Below are positions 1 to 9,571 of a stretch of 64,000 nucleotides of DNA, piece by piece. The translations under genes and the position numbers were made by a program. The notes under the pieces were generated by a model. The model saw only the letters and a program-made list of their open reading frames with translations. It did no database searches and was not told where the DNA came from. The stretch comes from Amorphoplanes digitatis. GTDB taxonomy: Bacteria; Actinomycetota; Actinomycetes; Mycobacteriales; Micromonosporaceae. How positions within the stretch are numbered: the first letter of the stretch is position 1; the number at the start of each line of letters is the position of its first letter. The stretch lies in contig NZ_JACHNH010000001.1 of the NCBI RefSeq assembly GCF_014205335.1, positions 2,033,501 to 2,097,500 of the forward strand, read 5' to 3'.

Positions 1-681
1 GGGGTACGCCGCCAGGAGGCCGAGGACGGCAACGTCGCGTGGCTGACCGCCGTGCGCCGCGGCCGCCCGTACGTGACTTGGAAGTACGCCGCGACCCTCG
101 ACGGGCGCTCCGCGGCGGCGGACGGCACCAGCCAGTGGATCACCTCCGCGATCTCCCGCACCGACGTGCACCGGCTGCGCAGCACCGTCGACGCGATCGT
201 CGCCGGCGTCGGCACGGTCATCGCCGACGACCCCCAGCTGACGGTCCGCGACCTGCGCGACGGCAGCCTCGCGATCAAGCAGCCCTGGCGGGTCGTCGTC
301 GACTCCTCCGGGCGTACCCCCGCGGGTGCGCGGGTCCGCGACCAGGCCGCGCCGACCTGGATCGCGACGGCGTCCGAGGTCGGCGCCGGCGCGGACGGCC
401 GCGTCGACCTCGCCGCCCTGCTCAACGAGCTGTACCTGCGCGGCGTCCGCGCGGTGCTGCTGGAGGGCGGCCCGACCCTGGCGGGCGGCTTCCTCGCGGG
501 CGGCCTGGTCGACAAGATCGTCGGCTACATCGCGCCCAAGCTGCTCGGCGCGGGCCAGCCGTCGCTGGTCGGCGCGGGCGTGTCCACCATCGCCGACGCC
601 TTGGAACTGGACCTCACCGACATCACGCAGATCGGCCCCGACCTGCGTTTCACAGCATCGCTCCGACAGAAGGAGATCTGA
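1..681 (+). CDS. ribD: RibD, reductase part of bifunctional riboflavin biosynthesis protein (5' partial)
   Basis: The frame is open from base 1, so the start and the N-terminal cytidine-deaminase domain lie upstream of the window. The visible 226 residues are the C-terminal reductase domain, which reduces the ribosyl side chain of the pyrimidinone intermediate with NADPH in the cytoplasm. The diagnostic stretch PYVTWKYAATLDGRSA is followed by SQWITS and a late LLEGGPTLAGGF, as in RibD/RibG reductases. The stop overlaps the ribE start as TGATG at 679-683, so the two genes are translationally coupled. An FMN riboswitch would be expected before the true start, outside the window. Confidence 0.95.
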   Translation, partial: GVRRQEAEDGNVAWLTAVRRGRPYVTWKYAATLDGRSAAADGTSQWITSAISRTDVHRLRSTVDAIVAGVGTVIADDPQLTVRDLRDGSLAIKQPWRVVVDSSGRTPAGARVRDQAAPTWIATASEVGAGADGRVDLAALLNELYLRGVRAVLLEGGPTLAGGFLAGGLVDKIVGYIAPKLLGAGQPSLVGAGVSTIADALELDLTDITQIGPDLRFTASLRQKEI

Positions 682-1272
682 TGTTCACCGGCATCGTCGA
701 GGAACTGGGTGAGGTCGTCTACCTCACCGACGCGGGCGGAGACTCGGCGGTCATCGCCGTACGCGGGCCCGTCGTCACGTCCGACGCCCGGCACGGCGAC
801 TCGATCTCGGTCAACGGCGTCTGCCTGACCGTCATCGACAACGTCGACGGCGTCTTCACCGCCGACGTGATGGGCGAGAGCCTGCGCCGGTCCTCGCTCG
901 GCGTGCTCAGGCCGGGCAGCCAGGTCAACCTGGAGCGCGCGGCGACCGTCGGCAGCCGGCTCGGCGGGCATCTCGTGCAGGGTCACGTCGACGGGGTCGG
1001 CGCGATCGTCGCCCGCGAGCCCGCCGACGAGTGGGAGGTGCTGCGCTTCTCGCTGCCGCCCGAGCTGGCCCGCTACGTGGTGGAGAAGGGCTCGATCACC
1101 GTGGACGGCGTCTCGCTGACCGTCATGGAGGTCACCGAAGACACGTTCAGCGTCGGGCTCATCCCGACCACGCTCAAGCTCACCGTCCTGGGCGCCAAGT
1201 CCGTCGGCGACCCCGTGAACCTCGAGGTCGACGTGATCGCCAAGTATGTCGAGAAGATGCTGGGAGACCGTC

Positions 1273-1283
<11 letters not shown>
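681..1283 (+). CDS. ribE: Riboflavin synthase alpha chain
   Basis: This 200-residue protein dismutates two 6,7-dimethyl-8-ribityllumazine molecules into riboflavin and the ribitylamino-pyrimidine that lumazine synthase reuses. It begins [10 protein letters not shown], the classic N-terminus of the family, and has the internal duplication of two lumazine-binding barrels, with NGVCLTV in the first half and DGVSLTV in the second. The length is normal for the family. The ATG at 681 overlaps the ribD stop, and an AGGAG lies 9 bases upstream inside ribD. Its 3' end overlaps the start of ribBA by 11 bases. Confidence 0.96.
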
Positions 1284-2478
<1,195 letters not shown>

Positions 2479-2532
2479 TTCCCCGGCGCCGCGACGGCGG
2501 CCGGGCGCAAGATTAGGCAAAAGGGGGCAACA

Positions 2533-3006
2533 ATGGCCGGTTTCGGTGATCCGCACCTGACCACCGTCGACGCCGCCGGGCTCAAGCTCGGCATCGTCGG
2601 CTCGCGTTGGCACTCCGACCTGGTCGACCACATGGTCGAGCGTGCGCACGCGGCCGCCAAGGCGTCCGGCGTCAACGACGTGACCGTGGTGCGGGTCGTC
2701 GGCTCGGTGGAGCTGCCCGTCGTGGCACAGGCGCTGGCCAAGCGCTGCGACGCGGTCGTCGCGCTCGGCGTGGTCATCCGCGGGGAGACCCCGCACTTCG
2801 AGTACGTCAACGACGCGGTGACGATGGGCCTGACCCGGGTCTCGCTGGACGAGCGGACCCCGGTCGCGCACGGCGTGCTGACCGTGGAGAGCCTGGGCCA
2901 GGCGAAGGACCGGGCCGGCCTGGAGGACTCTATCGAGGACAAGGGCTGGCAGTCGACGATCGCCGTGCTCGACGCGGCCATCGCGATCCGGAGCCTGGGC
3001 GGCTAG
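2533..3006 (+). CDS. ribH: 6,7-dimethyl-8-ribityllumazine synthase
   Basis: Lumazine synthase condenses the ribitylamino-pyrimidine with dihydroxybutanone phosphate and completes the pathway with RibE. The 157-residue length is typical. Visible family signatures are the SRWHSDLVDHMVERA segment near the N-terminus, VVRVVGSVELPVVAQAL, the catalytic-loop region VIRGETPHFEYV, and GVLTVESLGQA. A run of G residues (AAGGGGGC, 2521-2527) serves as ribosome binding site for the ATG at 2533. The gap of 54 bases from ribBA is the largest in this operon but holds no clear terminator, so co-transcription is likely. Confidence 0.96.
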   Translation: MAGFGDPHLTTVDAAGLKLGIVGSRWHSDLVDHMVERAHAAAKASGVNDVTVVRVVGSVELPVVAQALAKRCDAVVALGVVIRGETPHFEYVNDAVTMGLTRVSLDERTPVAHGVLTVESLGQAKDRAGLEDSIEDKGWQSTIAVLDAAIAIRSLGG

Positions 3007-3111
3007 AAGCCTGGCCGGGGTCGGTGCTCCGGGCGATGGTGATCTGTGGCCGTTGGTGCTTATGTGTGACGCGAACGCGGCCGCGTGCACCAACGCCCCC
3101 GGAGGAACGTC

Positions 3112-4215
3112 ATGGCACTCATCAACCGGGCGGGCCTGGCCGCGGTGGTCGCCGGCTGCCTCCTCGCGGGCTGTGACGGCGGCGGCGCCGACGGCGTGCC
3201 CGTCGTCGTCGCCACGAGCACCGCGGTCAGCACGCCGCGGTCGGTACCGGATCTCGACGCCGGCGAGGAGATCGCCCGGGGCATCGACGTGCCGTGGGGG
3301 CTCGCCTTCCTGCCGGGCGGCGACGCTCTGGTCGCCGAGCGGGACACCGGCCGGGTGCTGCGGCTGACGCCCGGCGGCGGCGCGGCGCGCGAGGTGTACC
3401 GGGTGCCGGGCGTCCGGGCCCGTAACGAGGGCGGCCTGCTGGGTCTGGCCGTCTCGCCCGCCTTCGCGGACGACGGCATGGTCTACGCCTACTTCACCGC
3501 GGCCCGGGACAACCGCATCGTGCGGTTCCGGCTCGGCGGCGGACCGCCCGAGGTGGTCTTCGACGGCATCGCCAAGGCCCGGTACCACAACGGCGGGCGG
3601 ATCGCGTTCGGGCCCGACGGCATGCTCTATGTGGGCACCGGGGACGCCGGCGAGACGTCCCGGGCGCCGGACCCGGCGAGCCCCAACGGCAAGATCCTGC
3701 GGCTGACCCCTGGCGGCGCGCCGGCGCCGGGCAACCCGGTGGCGGATTCGCCGGTGTACAGCCTGGGCCACCGCAACGTGCAGGGACTGGCCTGGGACTC
3801 CGCGGGGCGGCTGTTCGCCACCGAGTTCGGGCAGAGCGAACTCGACGAGGTGAACCTCATCCGGCCCGGGCGCGACTACGGCTGGCCCGAGGTCGAGGGG
3901 ACCGGTGACACCGACGGCGGGCGCTACACCAACCCGCTCGTCACGTGGTCCGTGCGCGACGCCTCGCCGTCCGGGATGGCGATCGCCGGCGATACCGCCT
4001 ACGTCGCCGCCCTGCGCGGGCAGCGGCTGTGGACCATCCCGCTGCGCGGCGACACCGTCGGCGCGCCGTCCGCGGTGTTCGAGAAGCGCTACGGCCGGCT
4101 CCGGACCGTCGACATCGCACCGGACGGCGCGCTCTGGCTGACCACCTCGAACACCGACGGCCGCGGCGACGTCCGCGACGGCGACGACCGGGTCCTGCGC
4201 TTCCCGGCGGGATGA
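3112..4215 (+). CDS. Lipoprotein PQQ-type sugar dehydrogenase (glucose/sorbosone dehydrogenase family)
   Basis: The predicted product has 367 residues and belongs to the six-bladed beta-propeller family of soluble glucose/aldose dehydrogenases. The N-terminus has a short hydrophobic segment ending in LLAGC at residue 21 (with VVAGC just before), so it is probably a lipoprotein acting outside the cell. Family marks are DVPWGLAFLPGG, NEGGLLGLAVSPAF, the calcium/PQQ-site region HNGGRIAFGPDGMLYVGTGD and SPNGKILRL, and SLGHRNVQGLAWD. The ATG at 3112 follows GGAGG at 3101-3105. The substrate and whether PQQ is actually bound cannot be told from sequence. It converges on the ABC transporter genes, with 10 bases between stops. 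Confidence 0.85.
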   Translation: MALINRAGLAAVVAGCLLAGCDGGGADGVPVVVATSTAVSTPRSVPDLDAGEEIARGIDVPWGLAFLPGGDALVAERDTGRVLRLTPGGGAAREVYRVPGVRARNEGGLLGLAVSPAFADDGMVYAYFTAARDNRIVRFRLGGGPPEVVFDGIAKARYHNGGRIAFGPDGMLYVGTGDAGETSRAPDPASPNGKILRLTPGGAPAPGNPVADSPVYSLGHRNVQGLAWDSAGRLFATEFGQSELDEVNLIRPGRDYGWPEVEGTGDTDGGRYTNPLVTWSVRDASPSGMAIAGDTAYVAALRGQRLWTIPLRGDTVGAPSAVFEKRYGRLRTVDIAPDGALWLTTSNTDGRGDVRDGDDRVLRFPAG

Positions 4216-4225
4216 GCCCGGCCCG

Positions 4226-4966
4226 CTACAGCCGGCCGGCCTCGATGATCCGGGCCAGGAACTGCCGGGTCCTTGGCTCCGACGGGTCGCCGAGCACCCG
4301 GTCGGGCGGGCCCGCCTCGAGCACCCGGCCGCCGTCCAGGAAGACCACCTGGTCGGCGACCTGCCGGGCGAAGCCCATCTCGTGGGTGGCGAGCACCATC
4401 GTCATGCCGTCGTCCTTGAGGCCGCGGATCATCGTCAGCACCTCGCCGACCAGCTCCGGGTCGAGCGCCGAGGTGACCTCGTCGAGCAGCAGCAGCCGGG
4501 GGCTGTTGACCAGCGCCCGGACGATCGCGACCCGCTGCTGCTGGCCGCCGGAGAGCCGGTCGGGATAGCTGTCCGCCTTGTCGGCCAGCCCGACCCGGCC
4601 GAGCCAGTCCATGGCCTGCTCTCTGACCTCGGCGGCGTCCCGCCGGTGCACCCGGCCGGGCGCCAGCGTGATGTTGCGCAGCACGGTCATGTGCGGGAAG
4701 AGGTTGTACGACTGGAACACCATGCCGATGCGCCGCCGCACCAGGTCCGGGTCGACCCGCGGGTCGGTGATGTCCTCGCCGTCGAGCCGGATGACGCCGT
4801 CGTCGATCTCGGTGAGCAGGTTGATGCAGCGCAGCAGCGTCGACTTGCCCGATCCGGAGGCGCCGATCAGCGCGACCACCCGGTGCTCGGCGACCTCCAG
4901 CGACAGGTCGTCGAGCACGACGCCGGCGCCGAAGGTCTTGCGGACGTTCTCGCAGGACAGCAGCAT
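4226..4966 (-). CDS. Polar amino-acid ABC transporter, ATP-binding protein
   Basis: This 246-residue ABC ATPase powers the importer formed with the next two genes. It shows Walker A GASGSGKST, the Q-loop in GMVFQSYNLFPHMTV, signature LSGGQQQRVAIVRAL, Walker B LLLLDEVTSALDP and the switch histidine in VLATHEM, all as in GlnQ/HisP-type subunits. The ATG at 4966 overlaps the permease stop as TGATG, so the genes are coupled. It is the last gene of a three-gene operon on the minus strand: binding protein, permease, ATPase. The specific amino acid is unknown. Confidence 0.93.
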   Translation of the reverse strand: MLLSCENVRKTFGAGVVLDDLSLEVAEHRVVALIGASGSGKSTLLRCINLLTEIDDGVIRLDGEDITDPRVDPDLVRRRIGMVFQSYNLFPHMTVLRNITLAPGRVHRRDAAEVREQAMDWLGRVGLADKADSYPDRLSGGQQQRVAIVRALVNSPRLLLLDEVTSALDPELVGEVLTMIRGLKDDGMTMVLATHEMGFARQVADQVVFLDGGRVLEAGPPDRVLGDPSEPRTRQFLARIIEAGRL

Positions 4967-5814
4967 CAGGCCCCCGCGGACTGGCGGCGGGCCGCGCGCA
5001 GCGTGACCCAGTCGGTGAAGGCGATAAGCGGGATCGCCAGCAGCACGAAGAGCACCCCGGCCACGATGTAGGGCGTGAAGTTGGCGTCCTGTGCGACGCC
5101 GATCTGCGCGGCGCGGACGGCGTCGATGGGGCCGGCGAGTGACACCAGCCCGACGTCCTTCTGGAGCGCCACCGTGTCGTTGAGCAGCGGCGGCGCCACC
5201 CGGCGGATCGCCTGCGGCAGCACCACGTGCCGCATCGTCTGCCGGTACGTCAGCCCCAGCGACCGGGCCGCGGCGAGCTGGCTCGGGTGCACCGATTCGA
5301 TGCCGGCCCGGAAGACCTCGGCCAGGTACGCACCGTACGTGATGATCAGCGCGGCCCCGCCCAGCACCAGCACCCCCGGGGTGCCCTGTAGCCGCAGGCC
5401 GGGCACGCCGAAGGCGGCCAGGTAGATCACGATGATCAGCGGCAGGCCCCGGAACGTGTACGTGTAGCCCGTCGCGAGCGCCCGTACCGGGAAGAAGACC
5501 GGACCGCGCAGGGTGCGCAGCGTCGCGATCAGCAGGCCGAGGGCCAGGGCGAGGACCGCGCAGACGGCCAGCAGCCGGATGTTGAGCCAGAGACCCTCGA
5601 GGATGGCCGGCAGCCAGCGCCGGGCCACCTCGGGGTTGAAGAACGACTGCTTGACCCGGTCCCAGCCGGGCGCGCCGGTGACCGCGACCACGAGCAGCAC
5701 GCCGAGGACGGCGGTGGAGAGGGCCGCGAGCAGCACGGAGCGGATCGTCTGCCGTCGCCGGTAGGCGGTCCGCCCGCGCTGGATCTCCGACGGCCGGTAC
5801 AGCTCGGTGCTCAC
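4966..5814 (-). CDS. Polar amino-acid ABC transporter, permease
   Basis: This 282-residue protein has several hydrophobic spans. Its C-terminal part carries the HisM/GlnP-type EAA loop, seen as ARSLGLTYRQTMRHVVLPQAI. A cytoplasmic N-terminal tail of about 35 residues precedes the first membrane span. The start is GTG at 5814, overlapping the stop of the binding-protein gene as GTGA; no ATG is near. One permease gene is present, so the membrane part is probably a homodimer, as in other polar amino-acid importers. Confidence 0.9.
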   Translation of the reverse strand: MSTELYRPSEIQRGRTAYRRRQTIRSVLLAALSTAVLGVLLVVAVTGAPGWDRVKQSFFNPEVARRWLPAILEGLWLNIRLLAVCAVLALALGLLIATLRTLRGPVFFPVRALATGYTYTFRGLPLIIVIYLAAFGVPGLRLQGTPGVLVLGGAALIITYGAYLAEVFRAGIESVHPSQLAAARSLGLTYRQTMRHVVLPQAIRRVAPPLLNDTVALQKDVGLVSLAGPIDAVRAAQIGVAQDANFTPYIVAGVLFVLLAIPLIAFTDWVTLRAARRQSAGA

Positions 5815-6686
5815 GACAGCTCGGGAGCACCGTTCGTGCCGGCCAGCCACTGCTTCTCGAGCACCGCGAGGGTGCCGTCCTGGCGCAACTGGTCGACGGC
5901 CTGTGAGACGCAGCCGGTCAGCGGCGACTCGAGGTCGAGAACCAGCCCGAACTGCTCCGGTACGCCGACCTGCGGCAGCTGCCCGACGATCACGCCGTCG
6001 TCGAGCTCGGCCCCGGTCATGTAGAACGCGGTGGGCAGGTCGACAACGATGCCGTCGACCTGGCCGTTCTCCAGGGCCGCCTTGGCGTCGTCGTTGTTGT
6101 TGTAGACCAGCGGCTTGGTGTCCGGCTTGATCACCTCGGTGATCGCCTGGTAGCTGGTGGTGCCGACCTGCGCGCCGAGCTTGGCGGACTTGAGGTCCGC
6201 GAGTGACTTCGCGGAAGCGATCTTCGAACCCTTTGTCGTGATCACCGTCTGCCGGACCAGGTAGTACGGCGAGGAGAAGTCGACGGCCTTGCGCCGCTCG
6301 GGCGTGATCGAGAACTGGTTGATGTTGAAGTCGAACGTCTTCGGGCCCGGCGCGATGGCGTTGCTGAACGTCACCTGGGTCCACACGACGTTCTGCGCCG
6401 GGTAGCCGAGCCGCTCGGCGACCTGGTAGGCGACCGCCGACTCGAAGCCCTTGCCGTTGCTGGGCTTGTTGTCGGAGAACCACGGCTCGTACGCCGGGTT
6501 GTCGGTGCCGATCGTGAGCTTGCCGGCGGTCTGCGTGTCGAGCGCGCCGGCCGGGCAGGCGGAGCCGGAGGGCGAGGCGGAGGCCCCGGCGGAGGGGCTT
6601 CCCTCGTCGGCGGGCGCGCAGCCCGCGAGCGTGGTGAGGAGCACGGCCGCGCCGCCTACCGCGGCGATGGTGTATCTGCTGACCAT
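5811..6686 (-). CDS. Polar amino-acid ABC transporter, substrate-binding lipoprotein
   Basis: The 291-residue product starts with a lipoprotein signal ending TTLAGC (Cys23), then a Ser/Ala/Pro-rich spacer, then a type-3 periplasmic binding domain. Signatures include [14 protein letters not shown] at the start of the domain, the [21 protein letters not shown] region, and LGAQVGTTS. The family binds polar amino acids such as glutamate, cystine or glutamine; which one is not visible. The ATG at 6686 begins [12 protein letters not shown] and is chosen because it gives a proper signal peptide. It is the first gene of the operon and lies back to back with hisE. Confidence 0.92.
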   Translation of the reverse strand: MVSRYTIAAVGGAAVLLTTLAGCAPADEGSPSAGASASPSGSACPAGALDTQTAGKLTIGTDNPAYEPWFSDNKPSNGKGFESAVAYQVAERLGYPAQNVVWTQVTFSNAIAPGPKTFDFNINQFSITPERRKAVDFSSPYYLVRQTVITTKGSKIASAKSLADLKSAKLGAQVGTTSYQAITEVIKPDTKPLVYNNNDDAKAALENGQVDGIVVDLPTAFYMTGAELDDGVIVGQLPQVGVPEQFGLVLDLESPLTGCVSQAVDQLRQDGTLAVLEKQWLAGTNGAPELS

Positions 6687-6750
6687 GCTGGCGAGCCTAG
6701 GCCACGTCCCACCCGTTGGGGCCGTCCGCCGCCATCCCGTGATGAGCTGC

Positions 6751-6756
6751 CACAAT
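6751..6756 (+). promoter_or_regulatory. Probable -10 element of a leaderless hisE promoter
   Basis: CACAAT is followed by 8 bases and then the GTG start of hisE, with no ribosome binding site between. This spacing puts the transcription start at or next to the start codon, as in leaderless actinobacterial mRNAs. No good -35 is visible. Confidence 0.5.
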
Positions 6757-6764
6757 CGTCTCCC

Positions 6765-7028
6765 GTGAAGACGTTCGAAGAGTTGTTCGCCGAGTTGCAG
6801 GCGAAGGCGGTGCAGCGGACCGAGGGCTCGTCCACCGTGGCGGCGCTGGATCGTGGCGTGCACTTCATCGGGAAGAAGGTCGTCGAAGAGGCGGCCGAGT
6901 CCTGGATGGCCGCCGAGCACGAGGGGCCGGAGCGCGCCGCCGAGGAGATCTCCCAGCTGCTCTACCAGGCACAGGTCCTGATGATCGCCACCGGGCTCGA
7001 GCTGAAGGACGTGTACCGACATCTCTGA
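6765..7028 (+). CDS. hisE: Phosphoribosyl-ATP diphosphatase
   Basis: HisE hydrolyses phosphoribosyl-ATP to phosphoribosyl-AMP, the second step of histidine synthesis. The 87-residue length is typical of the stand-alone actinobacterial form. It starts [10 protein letters not shown] after a GTG, and has the family EE metal-binding helices seen as [15 protein letters not shown] and [12 protein letters not shown]. It is followed 43 bases later by hisG, its usual partner, which acts one step earlier. Translation appears leaderless. Confidence 0.94.
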   Translation: MKTFEELFAELQAKAVQRTEGSSTVAALDRGVHFIGKKVVEEAAESWMAAEHEGPERAAEEISQLLYQAQVLMIATGLELKDVYRHL

Positions 7029-7071
7029 CGTGCCCTCCACCTCAATCGAATCCGATCGAAGGAGCACGTCG

Positions 7072-7917
7072 ATGCTGCGCATCGCCATTCCGAACAAAGG
7101 CACCCTGTCCGCTCCGGCCGCGCAGATGCTGCGCGACGCCGGCTACCGCCAGCGCACCGACCCCAAGGAACTCGTCTGCCGTGACGAGGCCAACAACGTC
7201 GAGTTCTTCTACCTGCGTCCGCGCGACATCGCCACGTACGTGGGGTCGGGTGATCTCGATCTCGGCGTGACCGGCCGGGACCTGCTCGTCGACTCCGGTG
7301 TGCCCGCGCGGGAGCTGCTCGACCTGGGCTTCGGCGGTGCCACGTTCCGCTGGGCCGCCCCGGCCGGCTCGCTCGCCTCCGCCGAGGCGATCGGCGGGCG
7401 GCGCATCGCCACCGCGTACCCCGGGGTGGTCGAGCGCTACCTCGACGAGCACGACCTCAAGGCCGAGGTGGTGCGCCTCGACGGCGCGGTGGAGAACGCC
7501 GTGCGCCTGGGCGTCGCCGACCTGATCGCCGACGTGGTGGAGACCGGCACCACGCTGCGCCAGGCCGGGCTGGTCACCGTCGGCGAGCCGATCATGCGCT
7601 CCTCGGCGATCCTGATCGGCCGCGAGCCGGCGGCGGACTCCGGCGCGTCCGCGCAGCTCATGCGGCGTCTGCAGGGCGTGCTGGTCGCCCGCGGCTACGT
7701 GATGCTCGCCTACGACGTGCGCGCCGACCTGCTGGAGAGCGCGACCGCGCTGACACCGGGCATCGAATCGCCGACGGTGTCGCCGCTGCACCGCGAGGGC
7801 TGGGTGGCGGTGCAGGCCATGGTCCGGCGCGACGACGTGCACCAGATCATGGACGAGCTCTACGATCTCGGCGCGCGGGCGATCCTTGTTACCGACATCT
7901 CCAACTGCCGCCTGTGA
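7072..7917 (+). CDS. hisG: ATP phosphoribosyltransferase, long form
   Basis: HisG joins ATP and PRPP in the first, feedback-regulated step of histidine synthesis. At 281 residues it is the long form, with a C-terminal ACT-like regulatory domain that binds histidine (end region WVAVQAMVRRDDVHQIMDEL), so no HisZ is needed. The catalytic part shows LRIAIPNKGTLS at the start, DLGVTGRDLL, and the PRPP-site region ADLIADVVETGTTLR. The ATG at 7072 has GAAGGAG at 7058-7064; an upstream in-frame GTG at 7030 lacks support. Its stop overlaps the next start as GTGA. Confidence 0.95.
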   Translation: MLRIAIPNKGTLSAPAAQMLRDAGYRQRTDPKELVCRDEANNVEFFYLRPRDIATYVGSGDLDLGVTGRDLLVDSGVPARELLDLGFGGATFRWAAPAGSLASAEAIGGRRIATAYPGVVERYLDEHDLKAEVVRLDGAVENAVRLGVADLIADVVETGTTLRQAGLVTVGEPIMRSSAILIGREPAADSGASAQLMRRLQGVLVARGYVMLAYDVRADLLESATALTPGIESPTVSPLHREGWVAVQAMVRRDDVHQIMDELYDLGARAILVTDISNCRL

Positions 7918-8384
7918 ATGAGACAGTGGTTGACGTGACTTCGACCGAGGCGACCGTGGTGTTCCGGCCCCGCCGCATCCGCTGGGTGGCCGGCGCGACG
8001 GCGGCCGCCGTCGTCGTGCTCTTCACCGTGCTCAGCTTCGGCCTGCACGGGTCGACCGGCGACACGATGGGCCAGTTCCAGCGCGGCGACCAGGGCGCGA
8101 TGATCGGGCTGGGCGTGCTGATCGGGCTCGGCATCCTCGCCTTCACCCGGCCACGGGTGATCGCGGACGCGGCGGGCGTGAAGGTGCGAAACGTGCTGGG
8201 CGGCTACGAGCTGCCCTGGTCCGCGGTGCGGGCGGTGCGCTTCGACCGCAACTCGCCGTGGGCGTCGCTGGAGATGCTCGACGACGACACGGTGCCGGTC
8301 CACGCGCTCCAGGCCGTCGACAAGGAGTACGCGGTCGAGGGCGTCCGCGCACTTCGCGCCCTCCATTCGGCGGCGACGTCCTGA
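7914..8384 (+). CDS. PH-domain membrane protein, function unknown
   Basis: The 156-residue product has two hydrophobic spans (about residues 25-45 and 62-78) followed by a C-terminal bacterial PH-like domain: RVIADAAGVKVRNVLGGYELPWSAVRAVRFD is characteristic, here interrupted only for length. Such proteins regularly follow hisG in actinobacteria and are annotated as PH-domain or low-molecular-weight antigen proteins. The GTG start at 7914 overlaps the hisG stop, so translation is coupled. The biochemical role is unknown; a link to histidine synthesis is only positional. Confidence 0.75.
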   Translation: MNETVVDVTSTEATVVFRPRRIRWVAGATAAAVVVLFTVLSFGLHGSTGDTMGQFQRGDQGAMIGLGVLIGLGILAFTRPRVIADAAGVKVRNVLGGYELPWSAVRAVRFDRNSPWASLEMLDDDTVPVHALQAVDKEYAVEGVRALRALHSAATS

Positions 8385-8389
8385 GCTGG

Positions 8390-8395
8390 TAGACT
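8390..8395 (+). promoter_or_regulatory. Candidate -10 element of the infC operon promoter
   Basis: TAGACT lies at the very end of the preceding gene, about 280 bases before infC. It would give a long 5' leader that contains the hairpins described next. No convincing -35 is seen, so the call is tentative. Confidence 0.3.
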
Positions 8396-8472
8396 CACCG
8401 GTAGTCGACCACGCCTGCGCGAATCTCCCTCGGGAGCTCGGCCAGGCGCGAAAGAGGAGCCCGCTGGTTCCC

Positions 8473-8500
8473 ACCCAAGTCACTCTTCGAGTGGCTGGGT
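8473..8500 (+). promoter_or_regulatory. Hairpin in the infC leader
   Basis: ACCCAAGTCACT and AGTGGCTGGGT can pair around the loop CTTCG, giving outer ACCCA/TGGGT and inner CACT/AGTG helices. It lies in the 290-base leader between the PH-domain gene and infC, upstream of the terminator-like hairpin. It may be part of a regulatory fold. Confidence 0.35.
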
Positions 8501-8569
8501 CCGGTCAACCGCCCCGGGAGTGTCCGGGCGTGGTGTGCGTCCTCATGGACGCCGATGACCGGTCGAGCG

Positions 8570-8604
8570 GGCCCTGGCATGCGTGCCGGGGCCTTCTGCT
8601 TTCC
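8570..8604 (+). terminator. Terminator-like hairpin (candidate attenuator) before infC
   Basis: GGCCCTGGCA pairs with TGCCGGGGCC (8584-8593) around the loop TGCG, with one U-G wobble, and the stem is followed by a pyrimidine-rich TTCTGCTTTCCTG tract. It sits about 70 bases before infC within the same transcription unit. The IF3-L35-L20 operon is attenuated or autoregulated in other bacteria, so a conditional terminator is plausible. It could also simply end upstream transcription. Confidence 0.5.
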
Positions 8605-8674
8605 TGTCGCCCTGCATAAGAGGGCGAGCGGGCCGACCGACATTGGCAGTACTAGATCGTTCTGAGGAGGCCCC

Positions 8675-9313
8675 ATCAGCGTCGAACCACGCGTGAACGA
8701 GCAGATCCGGGCACGAGAAGTCCGACTGGTCGGCCCTGAGGGTGAGCAGGTGGGCATCGTCCCGCTCGAGCGCGCCCTCCAGCTGGCCGCAGACGTCGAC
8801 CTGGACCTGGTCGAGGTAGCGCCGATGGCGCGCCCGCCGGTGTGCAAGCTCATGGACTTCGGCAAGTTCAAGTACGAGAGTGCACTCAAGGCGCGCGAAG
8901 CCCGGCGCAACCAGCAGCAGACCGTCATCAAGGAAATGAAGCTCCGGCCGAAGATCGACCCGCACGACTACGAGACCAAGAAGGGTCACGTGGTCCGGTT
9001 CCTCAAGGCGGGCGACAAGGTCAAGGTGACGATCATGTTCCGTGGTCGTGAGCAGAGCCGCCCCGAGCTGGGTTTCCGGCTCCTGCGCAGGCTCAGCGAA
9101 GAGATCTCGGAGCTGGGTTTCGTCGAGGCGAGTCCGAAGCAGGACGGCCGAAACATGATCATGGTGCTGGCACCGCACCGCGCCACCAAGGCCGCCGCAG
9201 CGGCCGTGATCGCGGCCAACGCGCGTCCGCCGCGCGAGCCGCGCGAGGGTGACGTCGCCGAGGCACCCCCGGCCGCCGCGCCGGTCGACAGCACCGCCGC
9301 CACTGCAGAGTAA
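8675..9313 (+). CDS. infC: Translation initiation factor IF-3
   Basis: IF-3 binds the 30S subunit, keeps the subunits apart and checks start-codon pairing. The frame shows [14 protein letters not shown], the linker helix [19 protein letters not shown], and the C-terminal domain with [18 protein letters not shown] and [14 protein letters not shown] Pro/Ala-rich tail of about 35 residues follows. The best start is an ATC at 8675 (reading [12 protein letters not shown]): GAGGAGG ends 4 bases before it and the N-terminus matches actinobacterial IF-3 proteins beginning MSAEPRIN. The alternative GTG at 8693 has no ribosome binding site. A rare AUC/AUU start is the known basis of IF-3 autoregulation in E. 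coli. Confidence 0.9.
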   Translation: MSVEPRVNEQIRAREVRLVGPEGEQVGIVPLERALQLAADVDLDLVEVAPMARPPVCKLMDFGKFKYESALKAREARRNQQQTVIKEMKLRPKIDPHDYETKKGHVVRFLKAGDKVKVTIMFRGREQSRPELGFRLLRRLSEEISELGFVEASPKQDGRNMIMVLAPHRATKAAAAAVIAANARPPREPREGDVAEAPPAAAPVDSTAATAE

Positions 9314-9337
9314 GTAATTAAGGAAGAGGCGTTCTAA

Positions 9338-9532
9338 GTGCCGAAGATGAAGAGCCACACCGGCATGGGCAAGCGGGTGAAGGTCACCGGCAAGGGCAAG
9401 ATCGTCCGGGAGCTGGCCGGTAAGCGCCACCTGCTGGAGGGCAAGTCCTCCCACGTCACGCGTCGGATGACCGGTACGGTCACGGTGGCCAAGGCCGACA
9501 CCAAGCGAGTTAAGAAGATGCTGGGCCGCTGA
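9338..9532 (+). CDS. rpmI: 50S ribosomal protein bL35
   Basis: This is a 64-residue, strongly basic protein of the large ribosomal subunit. It begins PKMKSHTGMGKRVKVTG after a GTG start and has HLLEGKSSHVTRRMTGT, both diagnostic for L35. AGGAAGAGG at 9319-9328 is the ribosome binding site. It lies between infC and rplT in the conserved operon and is probably translated in balance with L20. Confidence 0.96.
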   Translation: MPKMKSHTGMGKRVKVTGKGKIVRELAGKRHLLEGKSSHVTRRMTGTVTVAKADTKRVKKMLGR

Positions 9533-9571
9533 CGCGCGCGCCACACACGTTCCCCTGTTAGGAGTACCGAA

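Noticed and set aside
8693..8695. GTG at 8693 as the infC start
   Set aside because: No ribosome binding site precedes it, while ATC at 8675 has an ideal one and conserved N-terminal residues.
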